Assembly: GCA_905203555.1 (NCBI GenBank)
Contig: CAJKWK010000076.1
Coordinates: 1-9,245 of the forward strand
Length of the DNA: 9,245 nt
Source of the DNA: an uncultured Lachnospiraceae bacterium
GTDB taxonomy: Bacteria; Bacillota; Clostridia; Lachnospirales; Lachnospiraceae
Direction of reading: 5' to 3'
This document shows, in pieces, positions 5,770 through 9,245 of the stretch. How positions within the stretch are numbered: position 1 is the first letter of the stretch; each line of letters opens with the position of its first letter. The notes under the pieces are model-generated. The model was not told where the DNA came from. It searched no databases and was given only the letters and a program-made list of their open reading frames with translations. The position numbers were made by a program, and so were the translations under genes.

Positions 5770-6603
5770 TTATAACTCAATATTCTTTAAATATGGATTT
5801 TCCGCTTCGTAGAAACGTTCTTCCTCTACAACTTCAGCCAGTTTCATATCGATCGGCATTTTTCCAAGAACCGGAACTCCCAGCTCTTTTGCAATTTCAT
5901 CAATGTGGCTTTCACCAAACACACGAATCTCTTTTCCACAATCCGGACATTTTACATAGCTATAGTTCTCTACAAGTCCCAAAACCGGAATATTCATCTG
6001 AATTGCCATATTATATGCCTTTTTCACGATCATCTGTACCAAATCCTGTGGAGATGTAACGATCACCGCTCCATCTACCGGAAGTGACTGGAATACCGTC
6101 AACGGAACATCTCCGGTTCCCGGAGGCATATCGACAAGCAAATAATCCAGATCATCCCAGATTACATCTGTCCAGAACTGTTTTACCACACTTGCAATAA
6201 TCGGTCCACGCCAGATTACCGGGCTGTCTTCATCTTCCAAAAGCAGATTGACAGACATAATTCTCGTTCCATCCTTTGCAAGACATGGGAAAATCCCCTG
6301 TTCTGTTGCGCCTGCCTGCTCATGCACACCATACATTTTCGGAATGGATGGTCCCGTTACATCTGCATCCAAAATTCCTACGTTATATCCCTGTTCTTTT
6401 AACATACGTGCCAGAGATGCTGTCACCAATGATTTTCCAACTCCGCCTTTTCCACTGACAACTGCAATCACTTTCTTTACACTGGAGTATGGATTTGCAG
6501 GCTCTCTGAGATCCGTCTTTTTTCCGCTGCAGTTATCTGCATGAGAACATCCGGAACAAGATTCTTTTGTGCAATCACTGCCGTTATATACTTCTTCTGC
6601 CAT
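5770..6603 (-). CDS. mrp: Mrp/Nbp35-family P-loop ATPase, iron-sulfur cluster carrier
   Basis: This 277-residue cytoplasmic ATPase belongs to the MinD/Mrp group that binds an Fe-S cluster and passes it to target proteins. The deviant Walker A is GKGGVGKS (51-58). A DADVTGPSIPKMYG segment follows (79-92), then the switch/Walker B region LLVDMPPGTGD. The C-terminal CPDC (219-222) is the conserved cluster-binding CxxC at the dimer interface. It lacks the N-terminal DUF59 domain of the longer bacterial Mrp. Instead it has four cysteines at 11, 16, 19 and 25; the last three are spaced CX2CX5C, as in Nbp35, so an extra N-terminal cluster is likely. ATG 6603 has GAAGGT 8 nt upstream and starts 33 nt after dnaJ with no terminator between, so co-transcription is probable. 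The name mrp is a family label; ApbC is a synonym. Confidence 0.92.
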   Translation of the reverse strand: MAEEVYNGSDCTKESCSGCSHADNCSGKKTDLREPANPYSSVKKVIAVVSGKGGVGKSLVTASLARMLKEQGYNVGILDADVTGPSIPKMYGVHEQAGATEQGIFPCLAKDGTRIMSVNLLLEDEDSPVIWRGPIIASVVKQFWTDVIWDDLDYLLVDMPPGTGDVPLTVFQSLPVDGAVIVTSPQDLVQMIVKKAYNMAIQMNIPVLGLVENYSYVKCPDCGKEIRVFGESHIDEIAKELGVPVLGKMPIDMKLAEVVEEERFYEAENPYLKNIEL

Positions 6604-6636
6604 AATTATATACCTTCACTTTCATTTGTTTCTGAT

Positions 6637-7824
6637 TTACTCTTCAAATGCCTCTTTTACTTTCTCCATGAAACCCTTTTTCTTACCTTTTCCCTTCTCG
6701 TCATCAGAAGTATCTTGATTCAAAGAATTTCCTGAAAGCATATCAAACTTCCGCAGTGCTTCTTTTGCCTCTGCGCTCAGTTTTTCCGGAGTTTCGATTA
6801 CCAGTGTTACATAATGATCCCCACGAGCCTGTGGATTTCTAAGGGAAGGAACTCCTTTTCCTTTCAGACGCACCTTCGTATCTGTCTTCGTTCCCGGTTT
6901 TACTGTATAAATCACATCGCCATCTACCGTCGGCACCTTTACATCACCACCAAGTGCTGCCTGTGCAAAGGTGATCGGAACAGTAGAGAAAATATGCACA
7001 TCCTGTCTCTGGAAAATCGGATGTCTGGATACATTTACTTCAACAAGAAGATCTCCCCGTGGTCCTCCATTGACTCCAGGTTCTCCTTTTTCCCGTATAC
7101 GAACGCTCTGACCATTATCAATTCCGGCTGGAATCGTTACTTGTATCTTCTTTCGGCTGGACGTATAACCGGTTCCTGCACACGCAGAACATTTCTCCTT
7201 AATCACTTTACCTGAACCGCCGCAATTTGGACAAGTCTGTACATTCTGCACAGTTCCAAAGAAAGATTGCTGAGTATACACAACCTGACCTTTTCCACCA
7301 CATTTTGGACAGGTTTCCGGTGATGTTCCCGGCTTTGCACCAGTACCGTTACAAGTGGTACAAGGATCTTTCAGCACCAGATCCAGTTCTTTCTCACAGC
7401 CAAACACTGCTTCTTCAAACGTAATCCGAATACTTTTACGGATATTCGCACCTTTCATCGGCCCGTTATTGGCACGACCGCCTCGTCTGCCGCCTCCGCC
7501 AAATAAATCTCCGAAAATATCTCCAAATATATCGCTAAAGTCAGCACCGTTAAAATCAAAGCCGCCAAAACCGCCTGCTCCTCCGGCGCCGCCTTCAAAT
7601 GCAGCATGCCCAAATTGATCATACTGACGTCGTTTGTCAGCATCACTCAATACGGCATACGCTTCTGATGCCTCTTTAAATTTCTTTTCTGCCTCTTGAT
7701 CACCAGGATTCATATCCGGATGATATTTCTTTGCCAGTGCACGATACGCCTTTTTAATCGCCGCATCATCTGCATCTCTGCCGACACCCAGCACCTCATA
7801 ATAATCTCTTTTAGACTCTGCCAT
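6637..7824 (-). CDS. dnaJ: Chaperone DnaJ (Hsp40, type I)
   Basis: DnaJ delivers unfolded clients to DnaK and triggers its ATP hydrolysis. The 395-residue protein has all type I parts in order. The J-domain (about 5-72) carries the HPD triad at 35-37. A Gly/Phe-rich region (about 73-118) includes DIFGDIFGDLFGG. The zinc domain has four CxxCxGxG repeats, beginning at Cys155, Cys172, Cys198 and Cys212. The client-binding beta domains follow, and the Lys/Glu-rich C-tail ends with a basic and then acidic stretch. ATG 7824 has only AAAGG, 11 nt upstream, a rather distant ribosome site. It follows dnaK by 129 bp containing two hairpins and is likely read from the dnaK promoter outside the window. 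Confidence 0.98.
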   Translation of the reverse strand: MAESKRDYYEVLGVGRDADDAAIKKAYRALAKKYHPDMNPGDQEAEKKFKEASEAYAVLSDADKRRQYDQFGHAAFEGGAGGAGGFGGFDFNGADFSDIFGDIFGDLFGGGGRRGGRANNGPMKGANIRKSIRITFEEAVFGCEKELDLVLKDPCTTCNGTGAKPGTSPETCPKCGGKGQVVYTQQSFFGTVQNVQTCPNCGGSGKVIKEKCSACAGTGYTSSRKKIQVTIPAGIDNGQSVRIREKGEPGVNGGPRGDLLVEVNVSRHPIFQRQDVHIFSTVPITFAQAALGGDVKVPTVDGDVIYTVKPGTKTDTKVRLKGKGVPSLRNPQARGDHYVTLVIETPEKLSAEAKEALRKFDMLSGNSLNQDTSDDEKGKGKKKGFMEKVKEAFEE

Positions 7825-7858
7825 AACTTAATTAACCTTTCATTTGTTCCATTTACTC

Positions 7859-7881
7859 AAAAAAGAGAATTGGACTCTTTT
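7859..7881 (-). terminator. Weak terminator-like hairpin between dnaK and dnaJ
   Basis: AAAAGAG (7861-7867) pairs with CTCTTTT (7875-7881) around a 7-nt loop, and on the minus strand it is followed by six T (complement of 7859-7864). Only three of seven pairs are GC, so it would probably lower rather than stop transcription into dnaJ. Confidence 0.5.
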
Positions 7882-7904
7882 ATCTCTTCCACTGCAACAT
7901 AGAA

Positions 7905-7940
7905 ATTCTACGAAACCGGATTACTCCGGCTCCGTAGAAT
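7905..7940 (-). other. Stem-loop just after dnaK
   Basis: ATTCTACG (7905-7912) pairs with CGTAGAAT (7933-7940). Inside, CCGGA (7916-7920) pairs with TCCGG (7925-7929), with a 3x3 internal loop and a TTAC tetraloop. Only TTT follows on the minus strand, so it is a poor terminator. It could protect the dnaK 3' end or be an mRNA processing site. Confidence 0.5.
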
Positions 7941-7953
7941 CTTTTCTAAGCGC

Positions 7954-9245
7954 TTAGACTTCTTTAAAATCTCCATCTACGACATCGTCGTATCCTTCCG
8001 GAGCCGGACCAGCCTCCGGAGCCGGGCCTGCCTGCGGACCTGCGCCAGCTGCACCTGCCTGCTCATACATCTTTGTGAACAGTTTCTGTGCACTCTCCAT
8101 CAGTTTTTCTTTTGCAGCTTTGATTTCTGCTACCTGAGCATCAGAAGTATCTTCCGGTGTGGATTTTGCCAAAATATCTTTCAATGCCTGAACATCTGCC
8201 TCTACTGCTGCCTTATCTGCTGCATCCAGTTTATCTCCAACTTCTTTGATTGCTTTTTCCGTCTGGAATACCATTGCATCGGCTTCGTTTCTTGTATCAA
8301 TTGCCTCTTTACGTTTCTTATCCTGAGCCTCGAACTCTGCTGCCTCTTTTACAGCCTTATCGATATCTGCATCAGACATGTTAGAACCTGCTGTAATTGT
8401 AATATGCTGTTCTTTTCCTGTTCCAAGATCCTTTGCAGAAACATTTACGATACCATTTGCATCAATATCGAATGTAACTTCGATCTGCGGAATTCCACGT
8501 GGAGCCGGCGGGATTCCATCCAGTCTGAACTGACCGAGTGACTTGTTGTCTCTTGCGAACTGTCTTTCACCCTGTACAACGTTGATATCTACTGCCGTCT
8601 GGTTATCTGCTGCTGTTGAGAAGATCTGGCTCTTCTTTGTCGGAATTGTTGTATTTCTCTCAATCAATCTTGTAGCAACACCACCCATTGTCTCAATAGA
8701 CAGTGACAACGGTGTAACATCCAGAAGAAGGATATCTCCTGCACCTGCATCTCCTGCAAGTTTACCACCCTGTACGGAAGCTCCAAGCGCTACACACTCA
8801 TCCGGGTTCAGTGATTTACTAGGCTCTTTTCCTGTCAGACGTTTTACTTCTTCCTGTACAGCCGGAATACGTGTTGAACCACCTACCAGCAATACCTGAC
8901 CAAGTTCTGATGCATTGATACCGGCATCGGATAATGCACGTCTAACCGGCTCTGCTGTTTTCTCAACAAGCTCATGTGTCAATTCATCGAATTTTGCTCT
9001 TGTCAGATTCATATCAAAATGCTTTGGTCCTTCTGCTGTTGCTGTAATAAACGGAAGGTTGATATTTGTAGTTGTTGCAGAAGAAAGTTCTTTCTTTGCT
9101 TTCTCTGCTGCTTCTTTTAATCTCTGAAGAGCCATCTTATCTGTAGAAAGGTCTACGCCTTCTTTTGCCTTAAAATCAGCCAGCATATAATCTGTGATCT
9201 TCTGGTCAAAGTCATCTCCACCAAGTCTGTTGTTACCTGCTGTAG
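7954..9245 (-). CDS. dnaK: Chaperone DnaK (Hsp70), 3' part, cut by the window edge
   Basis: DnaK is the ATP-driven Hsp70 chaperone. The frame is open to the window end, so about 429 C-terminal residues are present and the N-terminal part of the ATPase domain is missing. The visible part begins near AGNNRLGGDDFDQ and runs through the ATPase core with VLLVGGSTRIPAVQ. It then passes the interdomain linker DILLLDVTPLSLSIETMGG and the peptide-binding domain (NTTIPTKKS, INVVQGER, VSAKDLGTGKEQ). The helical lid follows, with a Gly/Ala/Pro tail ending DGDFKEV. The first Met in view (9186) is internal, not a start. In Firmicutes dnaK usually follows hrcA and grpE and is controlled by HrcA at a CIRCE element; those would lie outside the window and are not seen here. 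Confidence 0.98.
   Translation of the reverse strand, partial: TAGNNRLGGDDFDQKITDYMLADFKAKEGVDLSTDKMALQRLKEAAEKAKKELSSATTTNINLPFITATAEGPKHFDMNLTRAKFDELTHELVEKTAEPVRRALSDAGINASELGQVLLVGGSTRIPAVQEEVKRLTGKEPSKSLNPDECVALGASVQGGKLAGDAGAGDILLLDVTPLSLSIETMGGVATRLIERNTTIPTKKSQIFSTAADNQTAVDINVVQGERQFARDNKSLGQFRLDGIPPAPRGIPQIEVTFDIDANGIVNVSAKDLGTGKEQHITITAGSNMSDADIDKAVKEAAEFEAQDKKRKEAIDTRNEADAMVFQTEKAIKEVGDKLDAADKAAVEADVQALKDILAKSTPEDTSDAQVAEIKAAKEKLMESAQKLFTKMYEQAGAAGAGPQAGPAPEAGPAPEGYDDVVDGDFKEV
7997..8032 (-). repeat. 18-bp tandem repeat in the dnaK 3' end
   Basis: Two adjacent 18-bp units (7997-8014 and 8015-8032) match at 16 of 18 positions, and a more degenerate third follows. They encode the AGPAPE repeats in the disordered DnaK tail. 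Such repeats can vary in number between strains without affecting the chaperone core. Confidence 0.75.

Noticed and set aside
7227..7646. Open frames on both strands over the dnaJ zinc and Gly/Phe regions.
   Set aside because: Biased codon composition in this part of dnaJ keeps other frames open; none has a start site or domain.
7954..9186. A complete 410-residue protein starting at Met 9186.
   Set aside because: The frame continues upstream to the window edge with conserved DnaK sequence (NRLGGDDFDQ), so this Met is internal to a truncated dnaK.
1..9245. CRISPR array, tRNA or rRNA genes, insertion sequences, phage or defence genes.
   Set aside because: No regularly spaced repeats, no tRNA cloverleaf or rRNA-like conserved segments, and no transposase or integrase motifs were seen on either strand.

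Overview
The window looks like chromosomal DNA from a low-to-moderate-GC Gram-positive gut clostridium, probably Lachnospiraceae. Supporting signs are strong purine-rich Shine-Dalgarno sites, AT-rich sigma-A type promoters, intrinsic terminators at gene ends, a DnaK/DnaJ pair of Firmicutes type, and a CsoR-CopA copper operon. The family-level placement is inference from protein character, not from a marker gene.

Layout. At the left (1-112) is a dense stack of inverted repeats upstream of a plus-strand gene (119-1435) for a polytopic membrane protein made of two diverged copies of the PF06541 (ABC_trans_CmpB-like) domain. It converges on the rest of the window across a perfect 18-bp-stem bidirectional terminator (1449-1501). 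All other genes lie on the minus strand. Read in transcription order from the right edge they are dnaK (3' part only), dnaJ, an Mrp/Nbp35-type iron-sulfur carrier ATPase, csoR, copA, and an HTH + GHKL-ATPase + STAS-like (DUF4325) regulator.

There are probably three minus-strand transcription units. dnaK-dnaJ-mrp is continuous, with only weak hairpins between dnaK and dnaJ and a terminator after mrp. csoR-copA starts from a TTGAAA-17-TATAAT promoter whose spacer and -10 are overlapped by an inverted repeat of CsoR-operator type, and ends at a 17-bp-stem terminator. The HTH/ATPase/STAS gene has its own TTGAAA-17-TATAGT promoter. Functionally, CsoR should repress its own operon until Cu(I) binds, after which CopA exports copper. 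DnaK/DnaJ provide protein folding and Mrp provides Fe-S cluster delivery.

The most interesting signal is inside copA. Its last 69 codons encode a complete CopZ-like copper chaperone domain. That domain begins with an in-frame ATG preceded by a canonical AGGAGG with 8-nt spacing, directly after an A-rich linker. In the +1 frame a TGA overlaps this ATG as ATGA. This suggests that one gene makes both a CopA-CopZ fusion and free CopZ by internal initiation, and that the fusion arose by a one-base change between two formerly coupled genes. The hairpin-rich leader at the left edge and the regulator fusing an anti-sigma-like kinase fold with a STAS-like domain are the other items worth a second look.
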